A stretch of DNA of 64,000 bases. Origin: Hyphomicrobiales bacterium. GTDB taxonomy: Bacteria > Pseudomonadota > Alphaproteobacteria > Rhizobiales > Devosiaceae. Under the pieces are notes generated by a model, which made no database searches, was not told the DNA's origin, and worked only from the letters and a program-made list of their open reading frames with translations. Both the position numbers and the translations under genes were made by a program. Of this stretch, positions 40,940-53,885 are shown one piece after another (within the stretch, counting starts at the first letter, position 1; every line of letters starts with the position of its first letter). The stretch lies in NCBI GenBank assembly GCA_027487555.1, contig JAIYDI010000004.1, positions 186,001 to 250,000 of the forward strand. Reading direction: 5' to 3'.

Positions 40940-42084
40940 TGGCAGTGCCCGTCTCGCGCGCCCGGATGGCGGCAGTGTTTTTCCTGCATGCGCTGCCGCA
41001 GGGCGCATTGTTTACCCGAATTGCCGACCTGCAGATGATGCTTGGCCTCTCGAAATCCGAGCTGGGGCTGGCGCTGCTCGGGCAGCCGGCGGGCGCGATC
41101 CTGACGTTCCTCGTCGCAAGCCGGATCGTCGAGCGGATCGGCACGCGGCTTGCGATGCTGGGCTCGATCGGAGGCATGGCGCTGGTACTGTTCGTGATGG
41201 GGCTGGCGGCAAATCTCTGGAGCCTGTTCGCGGCGCTGGCGGTGTTTGGCGCGATCTTCGCGGTCTCGAACATTGCCATCAATGTCGAGGCGGACCGGGT
41301 GGAGGCGGCGCTTGGCCGCCGGGTGATGAATACCTGCCACGGCACGTGGAGCGTCGGGCTGCTGGTCTCGTCGCTGGCGGGTGCCGCGATCCGGGGTGCG
41401 GGGATGGAGCCTGTGCTGCATTTCGCGCTGATCGGCGTGCCGACGGCGCTCGGTATCGTGCTCGTCGCCCTGCCCTTCGCGGAGGCGCCGGCGCGGGTGC
41501 ATGCGGGCGGTGCCGCGGCGCGTCGCATCGCGCTGCCCAGCGTGATGACGCTGCTGCTGCTCGGCTACTCGGTGGCGTCGAGCTTTGCCGAAGGCGGCTT
41601 GCGCAACTGGTCGGTGATCTTCATGCGCGACAGTTTCTCCGCGCCCGACTGGCTCGAAACATTGACGCTGCCGGTGTTCATGGCAGCGCAGGCGGCGGGA
41701 CGGCTGCTCGCGGATCGGGCGGTGACGCGCTTCGGGCCGGTGCGCTTCGCGCAGGCGCTGGTCGTGACGGCACTCGGCGGCCTGCTGCTCATCGTGTTTT
41801 CGCCCAACCTGCCACTGGCGCTGTTGGGCTTTGCGCTGCTCGGTGCAGGGGTCTGCGCGTCGTTCCCGCTGTCGACATCGGCAGCGGCGCGGCTGACCGA
41901 CCGGCCGTCATCGGAGAATGTCGCCGCCTTGACCATGAGCCAGCAGGTGCTGCTGCTCGGCGCGCCGGCGCTGCTCGGCTGGGTGGCGGACGGGTACGGC
42001 ATCCGCATGGCGTTTGCGATCATGATCCCGCCGCTGATCCTCGCGTTCCACCTCGCGCACTATCTCGCACCCAAAACCAAGTAG
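40939..42084 (+). CDS. MFS transporter (paralogue 3)
   Basis: 12-TM MFS; GRRVMNTCHGTWSVG motif; start overlaps mmcB stop (TGATG). Confidence 0.87.
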   Translation: MAVPVSRARMAAVFFLHALPQGALFTRIADLQMMLGLSKSELGLALLGQPAGAILTFLVASRIVERIGTRLAMLGSIGGMALVLFVMGLAANLWSLFAALAVFGAIFAVSNIAINVEADRVEAALGRRVMNTCHGTWSVGLLVSSLAGAAIRGAGMEPVLHFALIGVPTALGIVLVALPFAEAPARVHAGGAAARRIALPSVMTLLLLGYSVASSFAEGGLRNWSVIFMRDSFSAPDWLETLTLPVFMAAQAAGRLLADRAVTRFGPVRFAQALVVTALGGLLLIVFSPNLPLALLGFALLGAGVCASFPLSTSAAARLTDRPSSENVAALTMSQQVLLLGAPALLGWVADGYGIRMAFAIMIPPLILAFHLAHYLAPKTK

Positions 42085-42096
42085 TCTCCGGGCCGG

Positions 42097-43767
42097 CTAT
42101 TCCCCGCTCGGCTCGCCATGCAGCGCCTTGGCGGTGCGGCCCGGCTGGGTCTTCAGCGCCAGGGGCGGGGCGACAGGGCCGGTTTCGGCGAGCACGGATT
42201 TCAGCGCCGACATGACGCGGTTGCGCTCGGAATCGGACGGTGCCGATTGCAGCTGGTGGCTCAGATCGATGATGAAGCTCGCATAGGCATTGTGCCAATC
42301 GGACGAAACCTGAGCGAGATCGACCCTTCGGGCGGCGGGACGCTCGACCGCCGCGATGCCCTCCGAGCGCAGTTCGACCTGATCATCGAGCAGCGGCAGG
42401 ATCACCTGATCGCCCGCGAGGCCATCCTCGCGCATCAGCGCGTCGCGCAGCGCGGTGCGTTCCTCGTCCTCGCCATGGGTGAGAAAGACCGCGCCATGGG
42501 CCGGCAGGCGCTTCGTGACCCAGTCCACCAGTTCGGTATGGTCGGCATGGGCGGAGTAGTTGCCCAGGCTGCGGATCTGGGCGCGAACCGGCACAAGCTC
42601 GGAATGAATGCGCACCTCGCGCGCGCCGGACTGGATGATCTGGCCCAGCGTGCCCGGCGCCTGGTAGCCGACGAACAGCACGGTGGCGTTCTGGCGCGGC
42701 AGATTGGTGCGCAGGTGATGCTTGATACGGCCGGCCTCGGCCATGCCGGAAGCGGACATGATGATGGCGCCCGAGCGGATCTGGTTGATCGCCTTGCTTT
42801 CCTCGACACCCTCAATGATGCGGAAGCGGGGATCGTTGAACAGCTCGTCGGCACTCAGTTCCATGTCGTCGAACATGGCCGCGTGCTGGCGATAGACGGC
42901 GGTGACCTTCGAGGCGAGCGGGGAATCAAGGAAGACGAGCCGCGGGTTGATCTCGCCCGAGCGGATCAAGACGCCGAGGTCATGCAGCAGCTCCTGGCTG
43001 CGCTCGACAGCGAAGGTGGGGATGACCAGATTGCCGCCGCGTCCAAGCGCTGTGTTGACCTCGGCCTTCAGCGCCTCGCGGCGCTCGACAAGCGTCATGT
43101 CCTGCCGGTCGCGGCCGCCATAGGTCGATTCCGAGACGATGTAGTCATAGCCCGAGGGCGCGTCCGGGGCTTCGTAGAAGACCTTCTGCTCGGGCCCGAG
43201 ATCGCCGGAGAACAGGATGCGGATCGGCTTGCCGCGATCCTCGACCTCGACTTCGATGGAGGCCGAGCCGAGGATGTGACCGGCATTCCAATAGCGGGCG
43301 CGCACGCCCGGGCCGGGCGACACCCATTCCTCGTAGCGCAGGGTCTTCCTCAGCTTCAGTACCGCCTCGGCATCTTCCATGGTGTAGAGGGGCTGGAAGG
43401 CGGGCTCGTCGCGGCGGCTGCGCTTCTTGGTTTCGCGCTCGGCCTCGCTTTCCTGGATGCCGGCGGAATCGGGCAGGAGATACTCGAGCAGGCCGGAGGT
43501 GGGCTCGGTCATCCAGATCGGCTGGTGGTAGCCGTTCTTCGTCAGCTTGGGCAGGAGCCCGACGTGATCGATATGGGCGTGGGTGAGCAGCACATAATCG
43601 AGCGCTTTCGGGGCGAAGGGGAAGGGCTTGTAGTTGAGGTCGCGGACCGTCTTGTTGCCCTGGAACATGCCGCAATCGACGAGGAACTGCCCCTTGTCAT
43701 GCACCACGCGGTAGCAGGACCCGGTGACGGTGCCGGCGGCGCCGTGGAAATAGAGTGTGACGGTCAA
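42097..43767 (-). CDS. MBL-fold / beta-CASP hydrolase (RNA-specificity type)
   Basis: LTHAHIDHVGLLP metal-binding motif; beta-CASP region VIPTFAVERSQELLHDL; SASGMAEAGRIKHHL; SAHADHTELV. Confidence 0.88.
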   Translation of the reverse strand: MTVTLYFHGAAGTVTGSCYRVVHDKGQFLVDCGMFQGNKTVRDLNYKPFPFAPKALDYVLLTHAHIDHVGLLPKLTKNGYHQPIWMTEPTSGLLEYLLPDSAGIQESEAERETKKRSRRDEPAFQPLYTMEDAEAVLKLRKTLRYEEWVSPGPGVRARYWNAGHILGSASIEVEVEDRGKPIRILFSGDLGPEQKVFYEAPDAPSGYDYIVSESTYGGRDRQDMTLVERREALKAEVNTALGRGGNLVIPTFAVERSQELLHDLGVLIRSGEINPRLVFLDSPLASKVTAVYRQHAAMFDDMELSADELFNDPRFRIIEGVEESKAINQIRSGAIIMSASGMAEAGRIKHHLRTNLPRQNATVLFVGYQAPGTLGQIIQSGAREVRIHSELVPVRAQIRSLGNYSAHADHTELVDWVTKRLPAHGAVFLTHGEDEERTALRDALMREDGLAGDQVILPLLDDQVELRSEGIAAVERPAARRVDLAQVSSDWHNAYASFIIDLSHQLQSAPSDSERNRVMSALKSVLAETGPVAPPLALKTQPGRTAKALHGEPSGE

Positions 43768-43900
43768 GCGAGCCTCCTCGTTTCTTGTGTCGTTGCTTGG
43801 GTCATGTTGTTGGGATCAACGTGGACCGAAGCGCGGAGGCTGTCACGAGGGAATGACGCAGATGTGGCGGGGGAATGATGTGGTGGCCGGCAGTCTGGGT

Positions 43901-43946
43901 CCTTCTCCCGCAAGCAGGAGAGGGAATCCCGACTGAGAGAGCGAGG
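43901..43946. repeat. Dispersed hairpin repeat, family D copy 1
   Basis: TCCCGCAAGCAGGAGAGGGAATCCCGACTGAGAGAG closely matches 58764-58805. Confidence 0.55.
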
Positions 43947-43948
43947 AC

Positions 43949-44512
43949 CTACTTCGGCGCGCGCTTGGCCAAAATCCGCTGCAGGGTGCGGCGGTGCATG
44001 TTGAGGCGGCGGGCGGTTTCCGAGACGTTGCGATCGCACAGCTCGTAGACGCGCTGGATATGTTCCCAGCGAACGCGATCGGCCGACATTGGGTTTTCGG
44101 GCGGCTCGGGGTTATCTCCCACCCGCGCCAAGAGCGCGTTGATGACATCCTCGGCATCGGCGGGCTTGGCGAGGTAATCGACGGCGCCGAGCTTCACCGC
44201 GGTGACGGCGGTGGCGATATTGCCATAACCGGTGAGCACCACGGCGCGAGCATCCTCACGCTTGTCGTGCAGCGCGGCGACGACATCGAGGCCGTTGCCA
44301 TCCTCGAGCCGCAGATCGACCACGGCATAGGCAGGTGCCGACTCGGAGACGGCGGCGAGACCACCGGCGACGGTATCGGCGATGCGGACATCGAAGCCGC
44401 GCTTCTGCATCGCCCGCTCGAGGCGGGTGAGGAAGGTCTTGTCATCATCGACAAGCAGCAGGCTCCTGTCGCCTGCGGGAAGGTCATCTGGCGTGCTCAT
44501 GTGCATGTTCAT
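43949..44512 (-). CDS. ActR/PrrA/RegA-family redox response regulator
   Basis: LLLVDDDKTFLTRLERAMQKRGF...VDLRLEDGNGLDVV...LTGYGNIATAVTAVKLGAVDYLAKPADAEDV; C-terminal RVYELCDRNVSETARRLNMHRRTLQRILAKRAPK. Confidence 0.92.
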   Translation of the reverse strand: MNMHMSTPDDLPAGDRSLLLVDDDKTFLTRLERAMQKRGFDVRIADTVAGGLAAVSESAPAYAVVDLRLEDGNGLDVVAALHDKREDARAVVLTGYGNIATAVTAVKLGAVDYLAKPADAEDVINALLARVGDNPEPPENPMSADRVRWEHIQRVYELCDRNVSETARRLNMHRRTLQRILAKRAPK

Positions 44513-44590
44513 TTAGGTCCTTCCTTCCGAAAGGTCAAAGGCTGGCCGAAAGGCCGAAGTCTTTGCCACGTCACTTATACGGATTGCGGC

Positions 44591-45898
44591 TCAGACGGAT
44601 TGCATTTCAAGCGCGGCACGCGGCCACACCACCCGGACGCGGGCGCTGCCATGGCTCGCCTCGTTTTCGAAACCCAAGCGGGCGCCGGAACGGGCGAGGA
44701 GGGTCTTGGCGATGAAGATGCCGAGACCGAGGCCGCCAGGCTCGGCACCCTCGGCATTGCGGGCGCGGGTGGTGAGATAGGGCTCGCCAAGCCGCGTGAT
44801 GAGATCGGGCGGGAAGCCCGGCCCGTCGTCGGTGATGGTGACAAAGATGGCGGTCTTGTCCCAGCCGACTTCGATGAGAACGGCAGCCTCGGCGAACTGC
44901 GCGGCGTTTTCGATGAGATTGCCGAGACCGTAAAGCAGGCCGGCCGAACGCCGGACGACAGGGGCGGCGCCGGCCCCTCGCTCTGCCCGTACCGAAAGCA
45001 CCTTGCCCTGGTTGTCGAGCGGCTGCACGAGTTCGGCGAGCAGCGCGTCGATGGGCACGGCGACGAATGGATCGCCCGGTGTCTCGCGCAAGGTCCGCAG
45101 CTTGACGAGGATTTCGCGGCAGCGGGCGGCCTGCGAGATGATGAGCTCGATATCCTCGCGCACCGGACCCTCCGGCACCTCGTCGCGGATTTCGCGGGCG
45201 GCGAGAAGAATGGTCGAGAGCGGGGTGCCGAGCTCATGGGCGGCCGCGGCGGCGAGGCCATCGAGGGCGTTGAGCTGTTCATGCCTCGAGAGCGCCAGTT
45301 CGGTGGCGGCAAGCGCATCGGCCAGTTGCCGGCTCTCGTGGGCGACGCGGTTGGTATAGGCGGCCACAAAGGTGACGCCACAGATGAGGCTGACCCAGAT
45401 GCCGATGACATAGACCCGGTCGAAGACGAGATCCTCCCCGGGCTTCCAGGGCAGATCGAGATGCACGACCGCGAGAATGGAGGCGCAGGTGACGACGAGC
45501 GAGCCCAGCAGCAGGGTGGAGCGCTGCGGCAGCGTTGTCGCAGAGACGGCGACGGGGGCGAGATAGAGCAGCGCGAAGGGGTTCTCGAGACCGCCAGTCA
45601 GCGCGAGGAGGCCGCTCAGCTGCAGGATATCCCAGCTGAGCTGCAAGGTGGCCGCCATGGCCGAAGGGCGCTGCACTTCGCCATATTTGAGGGTGAGCGC
45701 GACATTGAGCAGCACCGAGAGCCCGATCAGTGCGAAGCAGGGGATGAGCGGCAGCGGAAAGCCGAGGCCGAAGGCGACGATGAGGATGCCGGCGGACTGC
45801 CCCGCAATGGCGAGCCAGCGCAGGCCGACCAGGGTTCCGAGGCGGAGGGGGCGCCAACTGGTGCGCTGCACCCGGGCTTCGGCTTCGGCAAGGCTCAT
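44591..45898 (-). CDS. ActS/PrrB/RegB-family redox-sensitive histidine kinase
   Basis: GGLENPFALLYLAPV (GGxxNPF), AAAAHELGTPLSTI H-box, ISQAARCREILVKL with conserved Cys. Confidence 0.92.
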   Translation of the reverse strand: MSLAEAEARVQRTSWRPLRLGTLVGLRWLAIAGQSAGILIVAFGLGFPLPLIPCFALIGLSVLLNVALTLKYGEVQRPSAMAATLQLSWDILQLSGLLALTGGLENPFALLYLAPVAVSATTLPQRSTLLLGSLVVTCASILAVVHLDLPWKPGEDLVFDRVYVIGIWVSLICGVTFVAAYTNRVAHESRQLADALAATELALSRHEQLNALDGLAAAAAHELGTPLSTILLAAREIRDEVPEGPVREDIELIISQAARCREILVKLRTLRETPGDPFVAVPIDALLAELVQPLDNQGKVLSVRAERGAGAAPVVRRSAGLLYGLGNLIENAAQFAEAAVLIEVGWDKTAIFVTITDDGPGFPPDLITRLGEPYLTTRARNAEGAEPGGLGLGIFIAKTLLARSGARLGFENEASHGSARVRVVWPRAALEMQSV

Positions 45899-46053
45899 CA
45901 AATGTCCTTTCTGGGGCACGAAGGTGCCGATTTCATGGGGGCAGTATAGCGGATTTCAAGAGATGAAATCGGACACGAACGCGTTGGGGCGCGCGTTGAA
46001 GGGACGCAGAGGGGGGCCACATGATCCGCTGTTGTCGACTGGGAGAATGGACG

Positions 46054-46509
46054 ATGAATACAGCCTTGATCAGACCGCAATGGGGTCCGGCGACGGTCGC
46101 CCTGATGGTACTGGGCTTTGTGGTATGGTGGCCGCTCGGGCTTGCCATGCTGGCCTATATCCTCTGGGGCGAGATGTTCGGCGGCTCTGCCGAAAAGGCG
46201 CAGCGGTTCATGAGCCGCTCGCGTCACTTCGCCGAAGGCTGCGCCAAGCGCGGCCCGTGGGCGAATGCGGAGCGCAGCCGCGGCTTCGGTGGCTTCGGCC
46301 CGACAAGCGGCAATGCCGCCTTCGATGACTACCGTGCCGAGCAGCTTCGCCGGCTCGAGGAGGAGCGCAAGCGCCTCGACGAGGAAATCGAAGCGTTCCA
46401 GGCCTATATGCGGAACCTCCGCATGGCCCGGGATCGCGAGGAGTTCGACCGCTTCATGCGCGACCGCAACAATGGTCGCAATGATGTCGGCCCGGGCAAC
46501 ATGGCCTGA
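46054..46509 (+). CDS. DUF2852 domain protein
   Basis: N-terminal TM VALMVLGFVVWWPLGLAMLAYILWGEMFGG; charged C-terminal RRLEEERKRLDEEIEAFQAYMRNLRMARDREEFDRFM. Confidence 0.8.
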   Translation: MNTALIRPQWGPATVALMVLGFVVWWPLGLAMLAYILWGEMFGGSAEKAQRFMSRSRHFAEGCAKRGPWANAERSRGFGGFGPTSGNAAFDDYRAEQLRRLEEERKRLDEEIEAFQAYMRNLRMARDREEFDRFMRDRNNGRNDVGPGNMA

Positions 46510-46645
46510 CGCGGTCCTCGTTGACCTGAACCAGCGCCTCCGGCTCACACGGCCGGGGGCGCATTCGTTGGCGCCCTAGGCATCCGCGCCAGGCAAAGGC
46601 CGGGGGCGCATTTGTTTGCACCGCCGAATCGTCGATGATGGGCGG

Positions 46646-47395
46646 ATGATCTTCAAGATTCCCGGAGCGAAACCTGCGGCCACCATACCTGCGTCCACCG
46701 AAGTGGAGGTATTGGGCCGCAGCGTGCGAATCGAGGTGCGGCATTCGACGCGCGCCCGCAGCTATCGGCTGAGCGTGCCGCACCATGGCGCGCCCGTGCT
46801 GACGCTCCCCAAGACCGGCCGCTGGACCGAGGCGGAGAAATTCCTCGGGCGGCACCTCGGCTGGCTCGAAGTGCGGCTCAAGGCGGCAGCACCTAAAACG
46901 CCGTTTGTCGACGGGCAGCTGATCCCGTTGCGCGGCGAGCCGCACCGCATCCATGCGACGGGCCGACTGCGCGGACGGGTGGAGGCGGGCGAGATCGACG
47001 GCGAAAAGGTCATCCTCGTGCCCGGCGAAGCGCCGCATCTGTCGCGCCGCCTGACCGACTGGCTGAAGGGCGAGGCGGCGATCGACCTGGCGAGGCGTTC
47101 AGATGTGCATGCCGCAACGCTGGGCGTCGAGGTCAAGTCCATCGCCATGCGCTCGCAGGCGACGCGCTGGGGCTCGTGTTCATCGAGCGGACGGCTCAAC
47201 TACAACTGGCGGCTGATCCTCGCGCCGGGCTTCGTGCTCGACTATGTGGCAGCGCACGAGGTGGCGCATCTTGTGGAGATGAACCACTCGGTGCGGTTCT
47301 GGCGCACGGTGAAGCGCGCCCTGCCCGACATGGAACGCGGCCGCGACTGGCTGAAGCAGCATGGCAAGGAGTTGATGGGCATGGGGCTGGAGTAG
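46646..47395 (+). CDS. M48/YgjP-like (DUF45, SprT-type) metallopeptidase
   Basis: SIAMRSQATRWGSCSSSGRLNYNWRLILAPGFVLDYVAAHEVAHLVEMNHSVRFW (HExxH). Confidence 0.9.
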   Translation: MIFKIPGAKPAATIPASTEVEVLGRSVRIEVRHSTRARSYRLSVPHHGAPVLTLPKTGRWTEAEKFLGRHLGWLEVRLKAAAPKTPFVDGQLIPLRGEPHRIHATGRLRGRVEAGEIDGEKVILVPGEAPHLSRRLTDWLKGEAAIDLARRSDVHAATLGVEVKSIAMRSQATRWGSCSSSGRLNYNWRLILAPGFVLDYVAAHEVAHLVEMNHSVRFWRTVKRALPDMERGRDWLKQHGKELMGMGLE

Positions 47396-47416
47396 CGGGA
47401 GCCCGAGGGCTCCCGC
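47395..47416 (+). terminator. Hairpin at the stop codon of the metallopeptidase gene
   Basis: GCGGGAGCC-CGAG-GGCTCCCGC perfect 9-bp stem. Confidence 0.5.
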
Positions 47417-47472
47417 ATGGTTCGTGGTTCGGCGCGCTCACGATGAGGAAGCTCACCGTGAGGACGAGGATG
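47414..47472. repeat. Dispersed intergenic repeat family, copy A
   Basis: TTCGTGGTTCGGCGCGCTCACGATGAGGAAGCTCACCGTGAGGACGAG aligns with copies at 58499-58562 and 63291-63355. Confidence 0.65.
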
Positions 47473-47486
47473 TGCGCGGAAGCCGA

Positions 47487-48758
47487 TCAGGCCTTTTCGA
47501 GCGCCTGGGTGATATCGGCGATGATATCATCGACATGCTCGATGCCCACCGAGATGCGCACCAGATCCTCGGAGACGCCGGCGCGGGCCAGTTCCTCGGG
47601 GTTGAGCTGGCGATGCGTGGTCGATGCCGGATGGGTGGCCAGCGACTTGGCATCGCCGATATTGACCAGGCGGTAGATCAATTGCAGCGCGTCGATGAAG
47701 CGACCACCCGCCTCGCGGCCACCCTCGATGCCGAAGCTCAGGATGCCCGACGGCGTGCCACGGGCGTATTTCTTCGCCAGCGCATTGTACTTGTTGTTGG
47801 GCAGGCCCGCGTAGTTGACCCACTTCACCTTGGGATGGCTATCGAGGAATTCTGCCACCTTCTGCGCGTTCGCCACATGCCGATCCATGCGGATGGCGAG
47901 GGTTTCGAGCCCGATGAGGATGAGGAAGGCGTTGTGCGGTGAGAGCGCGGCGCCGGTGTTGCGGAGCGGCACGACGCGGCAGCGGCCGATGAAGGCCGCG
48001 GGCCCCAGCGCCTCGGTATAGACGACGCCGTGATAGGACGGGTCGGGCGTGTTCAGCACCGGGAAGCGCGCGGCATTGGCCTTCCAGTCGAACTTGCCGG
48101 AATCGACGATGATGCCGCCGATCGAGTTGCCATGCCCGCCAATATACTTGGTGAGCGAGTGCACGACGATATCGGCGCCGAAATCGAAGGGCCGGGTGAG
48201 GTAGGGGGTCGCCACGGTGTTGTCGACGATGACCGGGACGCCGTGCTTGTGCGCGATTGCCGCGATGCGCTCGATATCGACGACATTGCCTGCCGGGTTG
48301 CCGATGGATTCGAGGAAGACGGCCTTGGTGCGATCGTCGATCAGGCGATCGAAGGCGTCGAAATCATCGGCGGCGGCGAGGCGGACTTCGATGCCCTGGC
48401 GCGGAAAGGTATGGACGAAGAGATTGTAGGTGCCGCCATAGAGCTGGCTGACCGAGACGATGTTGTCGCCCACGCCCGCGATGGCCTCGATGGCGTAGGT
48501 GATGGCGGCCATGCCCGAGGCGACGCAGAGGCCGGCAATGCCGCCCTCGAGTTCCGCCACGCGCTGCTCGAGCACGGCGGTCGTCGGGTTCATGATGCGG
48601 GTATAGATGTTGCCGGCGACCTTGAGATCGAACAGATCGGCGCCGTGCTGGGTGTTGTCGAAGGTGTAGGAGGTGGTCTGGTAGATCGGCACTGCGGCCG
48701 CACGGGTGGTGGGCTCGGGCTTGTAGCCATGGTGCAGGGCGATTGTCTCGGGCTTCAT
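47487..48758 (-). CDS. metY: O-acetylhomoserine aminocarboxypropyltransferase / cysteine synthase
   Basis: PLP-dependent Cys/Met family: MKPETIALHHGYKPEPTTRAAAVPIYQTTSYTFDNTQHGADLF...HSLTKYIGGHGNSIGG; start trimmed to ATG at 48758. Confidence 0.9.
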   Translation of the reverse strand: MKPETIALHHGYKPEPTTRAAAVPIYQTTSYTFDNTQHGADLFDLKVAGNIYTRIMNPTTAVLEQRVAELEGGIAGLCVASGMAAITYAIEAIAGVGDNIVSVSQLYGGTYNLFVHTFPRQGIEVRLAAADDFDAFDRLIDDRTKAVFLESIGNPAGNVVDIERIAAIAHKHGVPVIVDNTVATPYLTRPFDFGADIVVHSLTKYIGGHGNSIGGIIVDSGKFDWKANAARFPVLNTPDPSYHGVVYTEALGPAAFIGRCRVVPLRNTGAALSPHNAFLILIGLETLAIRMDRHVANAQKVAEFLDSHPKVKWVNYAGLPNNKYNALAKKYARGTPSGILSFGIEGGREAGGRFIDALQLIYRLVNIGDAKSLATHPASTTHRQLNPEELARAGVSEDLVRISVGIEHVDDIIADITQALEKA

Positions 48759-49140
48759 GAGCCGGTTCCTCCTTGTTGATTGGAGGAGAGTGTGTAGCGC
48801 GGCCCGCAGGCGGTGAAAAGCGTTGCCGCGGCAAGCCATGGTCAAAGCCGGGTGCGAGCCCGACATTTCCAACCGCAGGGCGGGGCATAGCGAGCACGGC
48901 GTTTCGCCACGGCACAAAGGCCTGTGCCAAAGCAGCCACAGGGGCGCGGCGGAGATTGACCGGGGGCGCAACGCCACATAAACCGGCCACAATTAGCCTC
49001 GATAGCCTTCGGTCAGTACCGGACGACGTCGAACGGCGCGCCGGACCGAGCGCGGCGCAGAGGACTAGCCGGGCCGCCTCCCGCCGAACGGTCGAGGTTG
49101 GTAGACGCACAAGCTTCAGCCTAGAGGGCCGGACCCGTCC

Positions 49141-51314
49141 ATGGATTTCGAGATTTCGCCGGATGACCGCGTCGGAGGCGCGCCCAGGAAGGGCGGCAGG
49201 CCGACGCCGGCCGCAAAGCGCGTGGTCAAGAAGCCGGCGCGCGGGCGGAAGGCGGAACCTGGCTTTGCGGAATCGGGCGAGGTCTATCTCGACGACGACG
49301 ACCTGCCCACGCCGACCCGGCGCGGACGATCGAGCCGCGGCGGAAAGCCGGAAAAGGCGCCGCGCGGCAGGCGGCGGCGCGAGAAGAAGCCGCTGACCTT
49401 TGGCCGGGTCGTGCTGAAGCTCATAGGCTGGTTGTTCATTCTGGGTATCTGGGGAGCGATCGCCGTGGGTGGCGTGGTGGGCTACTACGCCTTCCAGCTG
49501 CCGCCCGCCGACACATGGAAAGTGCCCGACCGGCCGGCCAATATCCGCATTCTCGCGGCCGATGGGCAGTTGATCTCGAACCGCGGCAAATCTGGCGGCG
49601 AGGCGGTATCGCTGCACGAGTTGCCCTATTACGTGCCGGCAGCCTTCGTCGCCATCGAAGACCGGCGGTTCTACGAGCATTTCGGGCTCGACGTGATCGG
49701 GCTGGCCTCGGTGGCGCTCGAAAGCGTGCGGGCTGGTGGCGTGACGCGCGGCGCCTCGACGATCACTCAGCAGGTGGCCAAGAACCTGTTCCTCACCCCG
49801 GACCAGACCCTGGGCCGCAAGGTGCAGGAAGCAGTGCTGGCGCTGTGGCTGGAGCGGAACTACACCAAGGCGGAGATCCTCGAGCTCTACCTGAACCGGG
49901 TGAATTTCGGCCACGAGAAATACGGCATCGAGGCCGCGGCGCAGTTCTATTTCGGCAAATCGGCGCGCAACCTGTCGCTGTCGGAAGCGGCGATCCTCGC
50001 CGGTTCGCTGCAGGCCCCGTCGCGGCTGAACCCCAAGGGCAAGCCGGAACTGGTGCAGGCGCGGCAGCAGCTGGTGCTGAAGGCCATGGCGCGCGAGGGC
50101 TATATCTCGGACGCCGAAGCGAAGGCGGCGACCATCGACCAGGGCGAGACGGTCCGCACGCGCGTCGTGGGCTCGGAAAGCTATGTGGCCGACTGGGTCG
50201 AGACGCTGATGACCGCGTATCTCGGCGACCTCAAGGATGATGTGATCGTGCGTACCACGATCAACTGGGACCTGCAGAAGCAGGCGGAGTTCGTGCTGCG
50301 CGAAGCCGTGGCCCAGCACGGCAAGGACATGGGCTTCGGCCAGGGTGCCATGGTGGCGATGGATGTGGATGGCTCGGTTCGGGCGCTCGTGGGCGGCATC
50401 GACTACACCCAGAGCCAGTTCAACCGCGCCGTGACATCGCGCAGGCAGCCGGGCTCGACCTTCAAGGCGTTCGTCTATCTCGCCGGCATGGAAAAGGGCT
50501 ACACGCCCGATACGGTGGCGGATGATGCGCCGATCGACATCAATGGCTGGCAGCCCGCGAATGCCGACGGCAATTTCAACGGACCGATGACGCTGCGCGA
50601 GGCGCTGGCCAAATCGCGCAACACGATTGCCGCCGTGCTGGCCAACGATGTCGGCCCCGAAAAGGTGGTGGAGGCCGCCATGCGGCTCGGGATTTCCTCG
50701 CCGCTGCAGCCGGTGCCCTCGATTGCGCTCGGCACGCAGGAAGTGTCGCTGCTCGAAATGACGGCAGCCTATGCGCCCTTCGCCAATGGCGGCATCGGGG
50801 TGATCGCCAATGTCATCACCCGCATCGAGACGCCGGACGGCAAGGCGCTCTATGACGCGGTACCGGCCGGTCCGGGCCGTGTGATCCAGCCCAATATCGT
50901 GGCGGAAATGAACGACATGCTGCACGCGGCGGTGGAAATCGGCACCGGCAAGCGCGCCCAGCTCAATGGCTGGCCGATGGCGGGCAAGACCGGCACCAGC
51001 CAGAAGGCGCGCGATGCGTGGTTCATCGGCTATACGTCACGCATGGTGACTGGCGTGTGGCTGGGCAATGACGACGACGTGGGCACCAAGCTGTCGGGCG
51101 GCAATATTCCGGTCGAGGTGTGGAGCCAGTTCATGGCCAAGGCGCACGAGGGCATCCCGGTGGCGGACCTGCCTGGGCTGGTCGGCGCGATGAGCACCGA
51201 CGGCACGTTGCAGCCCATGGAGCAGCCGGTGGTGAATGCGCCGACCGAGCCACAGCAGGGGGAACGGCCGAAGCGTACGCTGACCGACCTGCTCGAAGGC
51301 ATATTCGGCGGCGG

Positions 51315-51318
<4 letters not shown>
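49141..51318 (+). CDS. PBP1A-family penicillin-binding protein
   Basis: Transglycosylase EDRRFYEHFGLD...GASTITQQVAKNLFL; transpeptidase SRRQPGSTFKAFVY, SRNT, KTGTS. Confidence 0.93.

Positions 51319-53885
<2,567 letters not shown>

Noticed and set aside
43994-45949. 651-aa plus-strand ORF opposite RegA/RegB
   Set aside because: Antisense artefact; RegA and RegB motifs on the minus strand are unambiguous.
48364-50925. 853-aa minus-strand ORF over metY start and pbp1A
   Set aside because: Overlaps well-supported genes, composition atypical, no motifs.
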